DNA from: Ascarosepion bandense
Lineage: Eukaryota > Mollusca > Cephalopoda > Sepiida > Sepiidae
Length of the DNA stretch: 64,000 bases
Reading direction: 5' to 3'
Assembly: GCA_037127315.1 (NCBI GenBank)
Contig: JBBBDQ010000346.1
Span: 6,472,501-6,536,500 of the forward strand
Within the stretch, counting starts at the first letter, position 1. Each line of letters starts with the position of its first letter. The notes under the pieces are model-generated. The model was not told the DNA's origin. It ran no database searches and worked only from the letters and a program-made list of their open reading frames with translations. Below, in pieces: positions 52,985-63,136 of the stretch. The position numbers and the translations under genes are program-made.

Positions 52985-54735
52985 AATTGTATATAACAAT
53001 ATTTATTTTAAGTATGCAATTTTTTTCATATAATACAACATTTATTTTATGTATATAATTTTATTATATATAATACAATATTTATCTTATGTATGTAATT
53101 TTCCTGTATACAAAGTAATATTTATTTTGTGTATGTAATTTTACTGTGTGCAAGCAATATATGTCTTATGTAATTTTATTACCTGTAATGCAATATCTAT
53201 TTTATCCTTGTAATTTATTGTATTTAATGTAGTATTTATTTTATGTTCATAATTTCATTGTATGTAATGCAATATTTATCTTATGTATGCAATTTTATTG
53301 TATGTAATATAATATTTCTTTTATGTATGTAATTTTACTGTATGCAATGCAATATTTATTTTATGTATGCAGTTTTGTTTTCAGCAATGCAATTATTATT
53401 TTATGCATGTAATTTCATTGTATGTAATGCATTCTTTTTATGCAAGTAATTTTATTGTATGTAATACAATATTTATTCTATGTATGTTATTTCATTGTAT
53501 GCAATACAATATCTATTTTATGTATGTAATTTCATTGTATATATTACAACATTTATTTTATGTATGCATTTTCATTGTATGGAATACAATATTTATTTTA
53601 TGTATGTCATTTCAATTACGTAATACAATATTTATTCTATGTATGTATTTTCATTGTATGCAATACAATACCTATTTTATGTATGTAATTTCATTGTATA
53701 TGTTACAACATTTGTTTTATGTATGCATTTTCATTGTATGGAATAATACAATATTTATTTTATGTATGTCATTTCATTTATGTAATACAATATTTATTCT
53801 ATGTATGTATTTTCATTGTATGCAATACAATATCTATTTTATGTATGTAATTTCATTGTATATATTACAACATTTATTTTATGTATGCATTTTCATTGTA
53901 TGGAATAATACAATATTTATTTTATGTATGTCATTTCATTTATGTAATACAATATTTATTCTATGTATGTATTTTCATTGTATGCAATACAATATCTATT
54001 TTATGTATGTAATTTCATTGTATATATTACAACATTTATTTTATGTATGCATTTTCATTGTATGGAATAATACAATATTTATTTTATGTATGTCATTTCA
54101 TTTATGTAATACAATATTTATTCTATGTATGTATTTTCATTGTATGCAATACAATATCTATTTTATGTATGTAATTTCATTGTATATATTACAACATTTA
54201 TTTCCTGTATGCATTTTCATTGTATGGAATAATACAATATTTTTTTTATGTATGTCATTTCATTTATGTTATACAATATTTATTCTATGTATGTATTTTC
54301 ATTGTATGCAATACAATATCTATTTTATGTATGTAATTTCATTGTATATATTACAACATTTATTTTATGTATGCATTTTCATTGTATGGAATAATACAAT
54401 ATTTTTTTTATGTATGTCATTTCATTTATGTAATACAATATTTATTCTATGTATGTATTTTCATTGTATGCAATACAATATCTATTTTATGTATGTAATT
54501 TCATTGTATATATTACAACATTTATTTCATGTATGCATTTTCATTGTATGGAATAATACAATATTTTTTTTATGTATGTCATTTCATTTATGTTATACAA
54601 TATTTATTCTATGTATGTATTTTCATTGTATGCAATACAATATTTATTTTATGTATGTCATTTCATTTATGTAATACAATATTTATTCTATGTATGTATT
54701 TTCATTGTATGTAATACAATATTGATTTTATGTAA
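52985..54735. repeat. AT-rich satellite with 162-bp higher-order repeat
   Basis: Monomers of about 40 bp (ATTTTATGTATGTAATTTCA plus a TTGTATGCAATACAATATTT half). From about 53540 four monomer types repeat as a block: the landmark TTACAACATTT is at 53544, 53703, 53865, 54027, 54189, 54351 and 54513, spaced 159 then 162 each. 162 is a multiple of 3, so one phase stays open for 435 codons; this is not a gene. Monomers before 53500 are more diverged. Confidence 0.95.
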
Positions 54736-54929
54736 TATAAGATGATGTGCATACCTATTTTTACAGTTTCCTTCTCTTAGAAACTTTCAGATTTTCCTAG
54801 GCAGATATTAGTTAACTCTGTCATGCCGAGTTTTTTTATTCAGTACATGCTCTAACCGTGCCAGCTCATAGAATATGTTTAATTGTTTCGAGATATTTAT
54901 ATTATAATGTGTATTGGCGGCACACAAAT

Positions 54930-55584
54930 CACAACAATATAAAATACGCAAATGACACAGTGTTGATAGCTGACATGGAAAGCAAAATAGAGAACCTCCT
55001 ATAGATGGTAGCAAAGGAATGCGAGAAGAAAAAAACTAAATATAAACTTGAAGAAAACTTGATGTATGGTCATCAGCGAAAAAAAAAAGGCCCAAAATGT
55101 CAACAACAGGTCAAAGATTTAAAAATCAAACAAATGAATTTGAATACCTGGGAAGTGTTCTAACAGAAGAAAAGTGCGAGATCCTACAAAGCATTAGCAT
55201 GGCCCAGGACGCATTTCAAACGCTAAGCAGTGTATAGAGAGACAATATATTTCGATGAAATGGGGCGGGCGAATGCTGAACAATCTCTTCAGCGATAAGA
55301 AGAAACTCTAGACAACATAAATGTGATTCTACAGAAGGATGCTGAGGATACAAAGGACCGAACGTGTGAGCAACGACAAAGTTTTGTGTAGGATGCAAGC
55401 AAAAAGAAAACTTATACTTAATACCAGTAAGAGACAGCTGAGCTTTCTGGAGTACGTGATGTAGAAGGAAGGTTTGAAGAATCTAATACCCACAAGACGA
55501 ATAGAGGGAAAGAGAGACAGAGGATAGCAGCGCGACCATACCTGATGGGCTTGAAGTGGGTGGTGGTACGCTGTTTGGGTGAGA
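54930..55584 (+). pseudogene. LINE-A 3' copy split by SINEs
   Basis: KYANDTVLIADMESKIENLL, then EFEYLGSVLTEE and MAQDAFQTLSS; stops and shifts abound. It is interrupted at 55585 by SINE S1 and then S3; the last part GAAGTCTATGATCGCCTACG and its end resumes at about 56058-56150. Confidence 0.7.
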
Positions 55585-55889
55585 TCAGTCGGTCAGTTAA
55601 GGGCCATAAGGGATACACGTTTGGGCAATCATATCTTGAAAGAGACATGACTGACTGGGAGAAGACTTTCCCGCAGTAGGTTGCCATTACTGTCTGCGGT
55701 GGAATGGTTGCAAACAAAAGCTATAGAAATCAATCTGTTTTGCTATTTAACCCATAGCTGGATGGAGCAGCTACGGAATCATACTCTTTCCAAAGATATT
55801 TGCTCGTAAGTGAATTCAACGAATTCAAATGGAGTTCGAAATCGGCTCTCAAATTTTGGGTCTGAGCCGATATCCTATGCACGACAACG
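55585..55889 (-). mobile_element. SINE S1 inside LINE-A
   Basis: Tail hairpin TATCTTGAAAGAGACATGAC (mutated), centre and head complement to CACGACAACGTACC. Full order but diverged. Confidence 0.8.
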
Positions 55890-55904
55890 TACCAAGAGAA
55901 AAAG

Positions 55905-56042
55905 AGGCACCTCAAGATGGTGTAATGGTTAGAAAGCCTGTCTCGCTAGAATCATTACAACTGAGTATTGAGTTCGATCCTCACTGGGTGTCCCTTACTT
56001 TCGGTCTCGTGCCACATCTAAGCTACACTAAGTAAATCACCA
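55905..56042 (+). mobile_element. SINE S3 with 15-bp target site duplication
   Basis: tRNA-like head: A-box region GGTGTAATGGTTAGAAAG, B-box GAGTTCGATCCTC; then CTTTCGGTCTCGTGCCACAT. TACCAAGAGAAAAAG at 55890-55904 is repeated at 56043-56057, bounding the unit. Ends at AAATCACCA. This is the reference copy for the S3 family at 6506, 17323 and 21361. Confidence 0.9.
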
Positions 56043-56057
56043 TACCAAGAGAAAAAG

Positions 56058-56150
56058 TCTTGAGAGCGACAAGTGTTAGAGAAAAGTGGAAGTCTATGAT
56101 CGCCTACGTCCTACAGTGGCACAGTATATAAAGAAGAAAATTATTACTAA
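56058..56150 (+). pseudogene. LINE-A 3' terminus, continuation
   Basis: GTGGAAGTCTATGATCGCCT through the AGAAGAAAAT tail completes the split LINE-A copy. Confidence 0.6.
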
Positions 56151-56214
56151 CATTCAGTGTCTTCTGTTAATGTTATTCATGTTGTTGAACTATTTTTAGA
56201 TTCGGGGATGTTAT

Positions 56215-56343
56215 TGATTATTTGACAGTAGACCCTTTGTGGTCGAGCTGTGTAAGACACGTCAGACGAATTGGTGGTTTCTTCTAGTGGATGCAGGTTC
56301 AAATCCTGCTGGAGGACGTATATTTTCTTAACAAGATTTTTCG
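56215..56343 (+). mobile_element. tRNA-Leu/Ser-like SINE or pseudo-tRNA (S6), plus copy
   Basis: GGTCGAGCTGTGTAAGAC resembles a type II tRNA D-arm and GCAGGTTCAAATCCTGC is a perfect 5-bp T-arm with 7-nt loop (B-box). A long variable-arm-like stretch lies between. The acceptor stem pairs poorly here. A tail AACAAGATTTTTCGATTATT follows. Confidence 0.65.
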
Positions 56344-57123
56344 ATTATTCGGCTTGTCTGATGTTTAGTCCTTCTTAATATAAGAACAGTGTTGAAGGTG
56401 TAGAACGTATAGACCATTTAATACGAAATTTCTGGTTAGGAAAATAAACATTTTTTTTTTTACCAAATTTAGATCTACTGACCTTTATGTATCTCCTTCG
56501 TTACTATGACAACTGGGTGAGACTGAATGCTCAATAATTGAGTTAGTGGATTTGAATAATCCCCATTTCATTGGTTGCTCTAAAATGAATTCATTCGTCT
56601 CACACGTGTGCTACATTTGCTGTCGTCTACACCACAAGCCTTCATTTCTCTTGCAAAACTCACCTTCTATTTATCTCTCCAACCAACAACATGAGATCAA
56701 TTATTTATTAGTCTCTATCGATCTGTTTCTTGCTGATACAGGCTAAAGTACCGATGACATAGCACCTTTTCGAACTGGTTCCAGATATGTTTGCCTTTTA
56801 AGATTACCGATTTTAGAAACGTTAGATTTCGTCTAAGTAAAAATTCGAGTGCATATTTTCTTGATTGCTTAACGAATAATAGAAATTATTTTTTAATTAG
56901 TAGTGAAATTCGAGAAGTACTAATTTGATTATTTTATTTTAATTCATTTTTATAAGGAATGAACAAATCCAGAAAAACTTATTTGATGTCTAAATAATGC
57001 TGTTAAATTTATGTATATATTGGAATTTATTTACCAAAATCGTTACAAAATGGATTAAACATTATTTTAATCGATATTCGCATTTGAGTAGATATTTTTT
57101 CTTTCTAATTAGTATACTTATTT
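56344..57123. other. No gene recognised
   Basis: AT-rich DNA enclosed by the inverted S6 pair. A 66-residue frame at 56546 has no motif. Confidence 0.3.
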
Positions 57124-57280
57124 ATATATACCGGCCCGAATAATTGAATAATCTTGTTAAAAAGATATACGTCCTCCAGCAGGATTTGGACCGGCATCCC
57201 CTAGAAGAAACCACCAATTCGTCTGGCATGTCTGACACAGCTCGACCCGAAGGACCTACAGTCAAATAACGCCAGAAATA
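57124..57280 (-). mobile_element. tRNA-Leu/Ser-like SINE or pseudo-tRNA (S6), minus copy
   Basis: On the minus strand 57255-57171 starts GTCCTTC and ends GGAGGAC, a 7-bp acceptor stem with one G-T pair. The T-arm is mutated (CCGGTCCAAATCCTGC). The anticodon-loop position 33 is A, not T, so it is not a functional tRNA. Tail matches the plus copy. Confidence 0.65.
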
Positions 57281-57704
57281 AGTCCTTTAATTACACATTT
57301 TTTTACTCTGTTTTTGTGTCCGAATGTAAAAAAATGTAAACAAAGACCATTTATTTAAAAATTTCACGAAATCTGCTACGAAATTGATTAACTCCGACAT
57401 ATTTTAATTTATTTGTCTAAATGCGTATATCCATTAAAATAATGTTTAATATGAAACGATACATAGCTACTGATTCTAGACGAATGGCTGGCTTTCTATA
57501 CCTGACTTCCTCTGTGATCCTCTACCCTACTGCTGCTGTATATGTCTGGGAACTGCCCAGTCTTCATTTTCAACTCATGATAGTTCAAAAGGGTCTCAAT
57601 ATCCTTGTGGATGATAGATTATTTTCCACCCTAGAACCCTTTTCTCACAAACGCTATTTCCATGGAAATGTGTTCAGACAAACTTCTTTCATTTTTTATG
57701 TGTT
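57281..57704. other. Unassigned; 100-residue open frame
   Basis: The plus frame 57421-57723 contains YLTSSVILYPTAAVYVWELP. It has no motif I recognise and runs into the LINE-A end. Not called as a gene. Confidence 0.3.
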
Positions 57705-58990
57705 GTGTCCGTTCAGGACGTAAGCGACCATGGCCTCCATATCTTCCTGTCCTTTATAGCTATTAATAAACTTTGGCTTGTTATTTCTCTCAAATCCTAC
57801 TCTGTCATTCCATCTGCTAAAGCCCATCAAGTGCGCCAGGCGCTGTTTTCCTCTGTCCCTCTTTCCATCTATCCGCTCTGTGAGTGTTAGATTCGCCAAA
57901 CCCTCTTCCTCAGTGCTTTTTCTAGAAACTTCAAATGTCTCTTCCTGTATAAGTTTTCTATTTGCTTCCATTCCCTCCAAATCCTTGTCGTTGCTCACAT
58001 GTTAGGTCCATGGTGCTCGAAACATCCTACTGTAGAACCACATTTCTGTTCCTTGGAGTCTGTCCTTATCTTTGATGAGTTTGTCAAGCATTTGCTGCCT
58101 AATAGGAAAACAGATATCACGTAATATTTCAGCAATCTTTTCTTTATTTCTAATAAAATATTTCTGTCTCTCGATACACGCGATGTCACGCACATTATAG
58201 CGAACAACCTTCATTCCCTTCATATTCAATTGATGAAATGTAATTTTTACTCGAGTAGCTTCTTCTCAGAAAACATTGTTTTGCGTGATCTACTATTAAG
58301 AGGATGGTTCTCCGATTCTCTCCTTATCTTTGATGAGTTTGTCAAGCATTTGCTGCCTAATAGAAAAACAGATATCATGTAACATTTCAGCAATGTTTTC
58401 TTTATTTCCAATGAAATCTTTCTGTCTATCGATACTCTGTTTAGCTTCTGCAATGCATCCATGACCATCCCAATATGTCTTCGTATCTCAGTAACGGATG
58501 TTCCGTTCTCTGTTAAAATACTTCCTAGGTTTTTGAATTTCTTTACATGGTTGATGTTTATTTAGTATCTGTTATGTCTTGAGTAAGAATAAATAACTCA
58601 ACAACAGGAATAGGTTAATTGTTGTATTCCGTGAAAATAGTATTTACAAAGGTTATTAGTATCCAATACAAGAATAAGGGTTAATCGTCTCAACCATCGT
58701 AAGACGTAGTATGAGCAATGGGTACTTCCGGGTCGTCACCGGAAGTCTACGACTGATTTGTTGATCGGCTGCTCGGCACACTCTCGTCACGTAGATGCCA
58801 CCATTACTTTACATAGTAATGAAATAGTCCATTATAGCGAATAGGCGCGGGCGTCCCAACAGTATCCCCGAGCAGTAGTTAGAATTTTGGGCTCCTCTTT
58901 TTGCTGATGACCAGGCATTTAGTCTTGTTGTATATTATGTTTAGTTCTTTTTTTTCGCTACGTTCCTTAATTCCACTGGTACTGAGCTTC
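57705..58990 (-). pseudogene. LINE-A 3' copy with internal duplication and LTR insertion
   Basis: Minus strand: end VAYVLNGHNT at 57705, then GKRDRGKQRLAHLMG, and further in VMDALQKLNRVSIDRKISLE. The block 58060-58185 is repeated at 58315-58440 (CTTATCTTTGATGAGTTTGT). A solo LTR at 58570-58861 splits the copy; LINE text resumes as GGGCTCCTCTTTTTGCTGAT at 58889. Frame is broken repeatedly. Confidence 0.7.
58570..58861. repeat. Solo LTR with 5-bp target duplication
   Basis: 292 bp with TGTTATGTCTTG at one end and GCGTCCCAACA at the other (TGTT...AACA). GTATC occurs immediately on both sides (58565-58569, 58862-58866). It sits inside LINE-A sequence. Orientation is uncertain; on the minus strand it would start TGTTGGGACG. 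No relation to the 41-kb LTR is seen. Confidence 0.8.
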
Positions 58991-59174
58991 ACACCGAAGA
59001 GCCGCGATGTCACGCATATTATAGCGAACAACATTCATTCCCTTATAATCAATTGATGATCTACTCCCAAGTGAATGGTTCCCAGATTTATACAATCTTA
59101 AATTTCAGCTGATTCATTATCATTCTTCACACATCCATATAACATTTACAAATGTTTAGCTCAGGTGTCTTTTT

Positions 59175-59710
59175 TTTTTAAGAGTTTCACCCCGAGCAAG
59201 GCATGTCACTGCCACTACTGCGCAGGGGGCTACGTAGAGTGGAGAAAGGCTGATTAAATATAGGAAATGTCAGAGGGTGGGTGATAGGCGGGTAAGGATA
59301 CCGAGAATGAGGGTTGGGTAGATGAGAGTGTTCTGAGAATAGTTGGGAGTTAGTGTGATAGGAGGTGTCTATTGACCCTACATTTAAACACCTGGAGATT
59401 GTAACTGTCGGGAAAGCAGACTTGTGGAAGGGAGTTCCACAGGCGGGAAGCGCGAGTAAAGAAGCTGTTGGAGTAGAATTTACGGTTACATCTTATTTGT
59501 TTAACTTTAAAAGGGTGGGACCTAGTTGCTAATCTAGTATCTCGTGTAAATTCGTGCTTAGGCGGCACCAGTGATCTAAGCTCACCGGAGCAGAAGCCAT
59601 GAAAGTACTTGTAGAAGAGGCACAGGGAAGCCACATCACGCCGGTGAGAGAGCGGCTGCAGCCGGTCTGCCAAGTCAGTATCAACCACGTTACAGATCCT
59701 CCTTTGTAAA
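59175..59710 (-). pseudogene. LINE-B 3' copy with 121-codon open frame
   Basis: Minus frame 59715-59350: RRICNVVDTDLADRLQPLSH, RRDVASLCLFYKYFHGFCSG, TRASRLWNSLPQVCFPDSYN, LQVFKCRVNRHLLSH, stop. No internal stop, so it is among the youngest LINE-B tails. 3' UTR to AGTTTCACCCCGAGCAAGGC at 59186. 5'-truncated. Confidence 0.85.
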
Positions 59711-60179
59711 TGCACGAATTTTGCAAAATAGTTAATACTTTATTTAAACAAAATTCCAGGTATTTTTTTCTGTTTTAATTTCTGTTTAAGTATCTTTTTG
59801 TATCCGGTGTATCTTGTTCGGTGCAGTTGTCAAGAGGTTTCAGCAATTATACGGAAATGTTTGTTAGTTCTTGCGTGAATATTGACTAACACTATAGACA
59901 TATTTCTATTTCAGAGAAGGTGTGGCGTAATATACATTTGATTTTTCTAGGATTTGTGCGGAAAGCGGAAAGTTTATCGATGCATGAAGATCAGCAAAGT
60001 CGGCTTCACCTTCCAGCTTATATTTTTAAAAAGTTTTCGGCGTTTCAGTTTGCGCTGATGTATGTGGAAAAGACAGGAGTATAATTGTTATTCCTTCCTC
60101 CAGCTATTAGTGAAATAGCTGTTGAGAAACTACTCTCAAGCCTTGTGTGGATATTACGTACAAGTGAATATACATACAT

Positions 60180-60183
<4 letters not shown>
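59711..60183. other. No gene recognised
   Basis: Unassigned; no long frame. Confidence 0.3.

Positions 60184-60231
<48 letters not shown>
60184..60231. repeat. (TA)n microsatellite
   Basis: About 24 TA units directly before the long hairpin. Confidence 0.95.
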
Positions 60232-60233
<2 letters not shown>

Positions 60234-60412
60234 CAGACACGTTATTTCAGGGTAAATCGGATGTAGGGTCTATTTCAGGCGAACCATCATCAGCTTCCGT
60301 TTTTATTTTACAAAGGAGTTTACACGAATCCTTTGTAAAATAAAAACAGAAGCTGATGATGGTTCGCCTGAAATAAGCCATACTTCCGATTTACCATGAA
60401 ATAACGTGTCTG
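60234..60412. repeat. Long hairpin, 84-bp arms, 11-nt loop
   Basis: 60234-60317 (start CAGACACGTTATTTCA) and 60329-60412 (end TGAAATAACGTGTCTG) pair with about six mismatches. A foldback element or an inverted duplication. Confidence 0.95.
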
Positions 60413-60532
60413 CCTTAATCTTTCTTATATTTGCTCTATATGTATTTATATATTTAGAGCACTCTTAGAAAGTTATCCTATCACTGTATGTACAGGAGAC
60501 AACTTTGGATTCGTCCATACCCAGAATGCATG

Positions 60533-60633
<101 letters not shown>

Positions 60634-60777
60634 ATCATTGCACAAAATATGTATGGATATTATATTCAAGTGAATAAGGAACGAAGAAAAAATTAACAAC
60701 GTTCAAAACATTAACTTAAAACAGTGCTCAGTATAAAATAGAGGTATGAATATGCATTATCAATTATGGTTTAGAAC

Positions 60778-60826
60778 ATGTACCCGATGAGACATTGTCC
60801 TTTCAATGTCGAAACAAAATGTACAT
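60778..60826 (+). other. Hammerhead-ribozyme-like fold
   Basis: CCGATGA (60784-60790), a perfect 7-bp stem GACATTG/CAATGTC around a 6-nt loop, then GAAAC (60811-60815). This matches the hammerhead core CUGAUGA-stem II-GAAA except for one base (U4 to C). ATGTAC/GTACAT encloses the unit as an outer stem. A convincing stem III and cleavage triplet cannot be assigned, so activity is doubtful. Confidence 0.45.
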
Positions 60827-60892
60827 TATTTAGTAGATGACAATTTGTACATATTCTAAAATATAATTTATAGTAAATAAATGTATATTATA

Positions 60893-60902
60893 CACACACA
60901 CA

Positions 60903-60961
<59 letters not shown>
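60893..60961. repeat. (CA)n-(TA)n tract
   Basis: CA with one CGCG interruption, ending in TA. 60962-61170 holds nothing recognised. Confidence 0.95.
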
Positions 60962-61170
60962 TGTGCAATTTAGTGGGCTGCTATTAAAATTTTTTCAGTT
61001 GTATACTCTGATTGGGTCCTTTTTACTTAAATTTGTTCTTAAATTGCTTTTACAATAAATTATTTTTTTAAACATGTTTCAACCTTACCCTTCTCTTCTA
61101 GTATTTCTACATAATTACCCATTTGTCTCAAGGTCAACCAACTTTACCAACGATAACTTCTAAAGAAGTG

Positions 61171-61176
61171 TAAATC

Positions 61177-61240
<64 letters not shown>
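61171..61240. repeat. (CT)n-(TA)n tract
   Basis: CT 61171-61200 then TA to 61240. Confidence 0.95.
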
Positions 61241-61243
<3 letters not shown>

Positions 61244-61352
61244 TCGGGTGAGTGCCATATGTGATACAGGCTTGAGCGATCATGTCTCTTTCGACATATG
61301 ATGGACTGTGCATAAAATTTTTCTGCAGTAGGTTACCATCTGTCTGAGGATG
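61240..61352 (-). mobile_element. SINE S1 tail fragment
   Basis: CAGTCGGGTGAGTGCCATAT, GATCATGTCTCTTTCGACAT and TTTTCTGCAGTAGGTTACCA are the S1 3' part; it ends at TCTGAGGATGGC and TA. Confidence 0.7.
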
Positions 61353-61354
61353 GC

Positions 61355-61420
<66 letters not shown>
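61355..61420. repeat. (TA)n-(GA)n tract
   Basis: TA with one TTTA break, then GA 61401-61420. Confidence 0.95.
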
Positions 61421-61512
61421 TTTAAGGATTGATTATATAGTTTAAGAAACTGACTAGTGCATTTAGCATTTCATCTGTGGGTGTGTACTTCAATGTCCAA
61501 TTTTATATATAT

Positions 61513-61564
61513 ATACCTCATGCATACAGGTATATATATATATATACCTGTATGCATGAGGTAT
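61513..61564. repeat. Perfect 52-bp palindrome centred on TA
   Basis: ATACCTCATGCATACAGG is followed by about 16 bp of TA repeat and then its exact inverse ending ATGCATGAGGTAT. Arms 26 bp, no mismatch. Confidence 0.95.
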
Positions 61565-62330
61565 TTTTAAGCAAAAAGAACTCATCCAAAGATGTCTTAT
61601 TATACTCGACAGAAAAGACATGTCTAATTTTTTTTTTCTTTCTCAAATTTTTAATGAGATGTTATGCATCGGGATAAGTATTGCGCAATTAACCTTTTGA
61701 ATTTTCTTTTGTTTTGCTTTGTTCAAGTGTGTTCGACCGTTTTGTTCATTCTTCCCAAAATTATCCAGCCCACAAAACTGTCGGTTGAGCTGGCCTCGGT
61801 AGCGATCCACACCTCTAATGCAATGAGGTGGTTCAGCCTCAGGCATCTGTTCCCCTGAACCAGCTACCTCAGATTATTTTATTTTCCTCACCTCTATATC
61901 TGTCCTGGAACAGAGACACAACTGAGACGCACCCAGCCGGAAGACAGAGAAGCAAATGAGAGATGATGAGCCCTACCGGCCGGTTAGGCAGGTAAGTATG
62001 TGGAAGATGCGTAGATGTAAATTGGTTTATCGTTGAGTGTTCTGTGTAGTCGATATGCACCTTTTCTTTGTTTGCGTGTAACGTCCAGGAAAACTACTAT
62101 ATCTAGATATGTTTATAGACATAAGTCGAAACATATTTTTCTTTTTAAATTTATAACTTTTTGTTTGTTACAGTTTCCTGGGATTAAGATACTGTCGTCC
62201 CTGGAGGGGCCTAAAACATACTTATCGATTATTTTACATAGATTATTTAATAAATTATACCTATAAGCGCGCAGGAATAACTGCACAAGCACGTGTATTA
62301 ACAGCATATAATGTTATAGTAATAAAATAC
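61565..62330. other. No gene recognised
   Basis: GC-richer stretch at 61770-61990 with short frames on both strands, none with a motif. Confidence 0.3.
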
Positions 62331-62345
62331 ACACACACATGCACA

Positions 62346-62419
<74 letters not shown>

Positions 62420-62420
62420 C
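62331..62420. repeat. (CA)n-(TA)n tract
   Basis: CA 62331-62403, then TA. Confidence 0.95.
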
Positions 62421-62442
62421 CATATGCATTATATACATATTT

Positions 62443-62675
62443 TTTTTTAATCGTGTCAGCCCAAGCAAGGCATTCCACTGCCACCATAGCGCAGGGGGTT
62501 ACATAGAGGGATTGGGGATAGTAAATGTCAGAAGGAGGGTGATAGACGACATAGGATGTACATAGGGAGAGAGTTGGAGAGAGTGGATGTGAGTTAGTGT
62601 GTTCGGAGGTGTCTATGACCTTACATTTAAACTCCTGGAGGTTGTAGCCGTCGGGGCAGCAAGCATACATATATT
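62443..62675 (-). mobile_element. LINE-B 3' UTR and last codons
   Basis: TTTAATCGTGTCAGCCCAAG is the LINE-B end. The coding complement CCTCCAGGAGTTTAAATGT at about 62620-62645 is YNLQEFKCK. Cut at about 62675 by microsatellite sequence. Confidence 0.8.
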
Positions 62676-62705
62676 TATGAGTATATGTATATGTATATAT
62701 ACACA

Positions 62706-62706
<1 letters not shown>

Positions 62707-62736
<30 letters not shown>

Positions 62737-62750
62737 TTCTCTCTCTCTCT

Positions 62751-62798
<48 letters not shown>
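62707..62798. repeat. (CT)n-(TA)n tract
   Basis: CT 62707-62750 with minor breaks, then TA to 62798. Confidence 0.95.
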
Positions 62799-62800
<2 letters not shown>

Positions 62801-63009
62801 TTAAATAAAATAAAGACAAGAGGAAAACTGTATTTTAAATAGCCTACGCGTTTCGCCCGTGATGGACATTTTCAAAACTAATTTTATTTATAGATACGTA
62901 ATTTAGAATAAAGCTCATTTCGTCTTTCTTCCTTGAAAAAGTCCATCACGGACGAAACACGTAGGCGATTTAAAATACAGTTTTCCTCTTGTCTTTATTT
63001 TATTTAACC
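62799..63009. repeat. Foldback element, 69-78-bp arms, TA-flanked
   Basis: 62799-62867 (start GGTTAAATAAAATAAAGAC) pairs with 62941-63009 with three mismatches, and pairing continues about 8 bp inward. Right arm contains GTCC-ATCAC-GGAC-GAAACACGT. Unit is preceded by (TA)n and followed by ATACTG. Confidence 0.9.
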
Positions 63010-63048
63010 ATACTGTCCATCATCTCGGATTAAAACTGAGTATATTTT

Positions 63049-63055
<7 letters not shown>

Positions 63056-63132
<77 letters not shown>
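63056..63132. repeat. (TA)n microsatellite
   Basis: TA with one TATTTTTA break. Confidence 0.95.

Positions 63133-63133
<1 letters not shown>

Positions 63134-63136
<3 letters not shown>

Noticed and set aside
53367..54674. 435-residue plus-strand open frame rich in Cys, Phe, Ile
   Set aside because: It is the 162-bp satellite read in one phase; the period is a multiple of 3, so openness needs no coding selection.
56231..56317. Functional tRNA gene
   Set aside because: Acceptor stem does not pair in this copy and the loop lacks T33 in both copies, so a SINE or pseudogene is more likely.
57421..57723. 100-residue plus-strand frame
   Set aside because: No recognisable domain, and its end overlaps the LINE-A terminus on the other strand.
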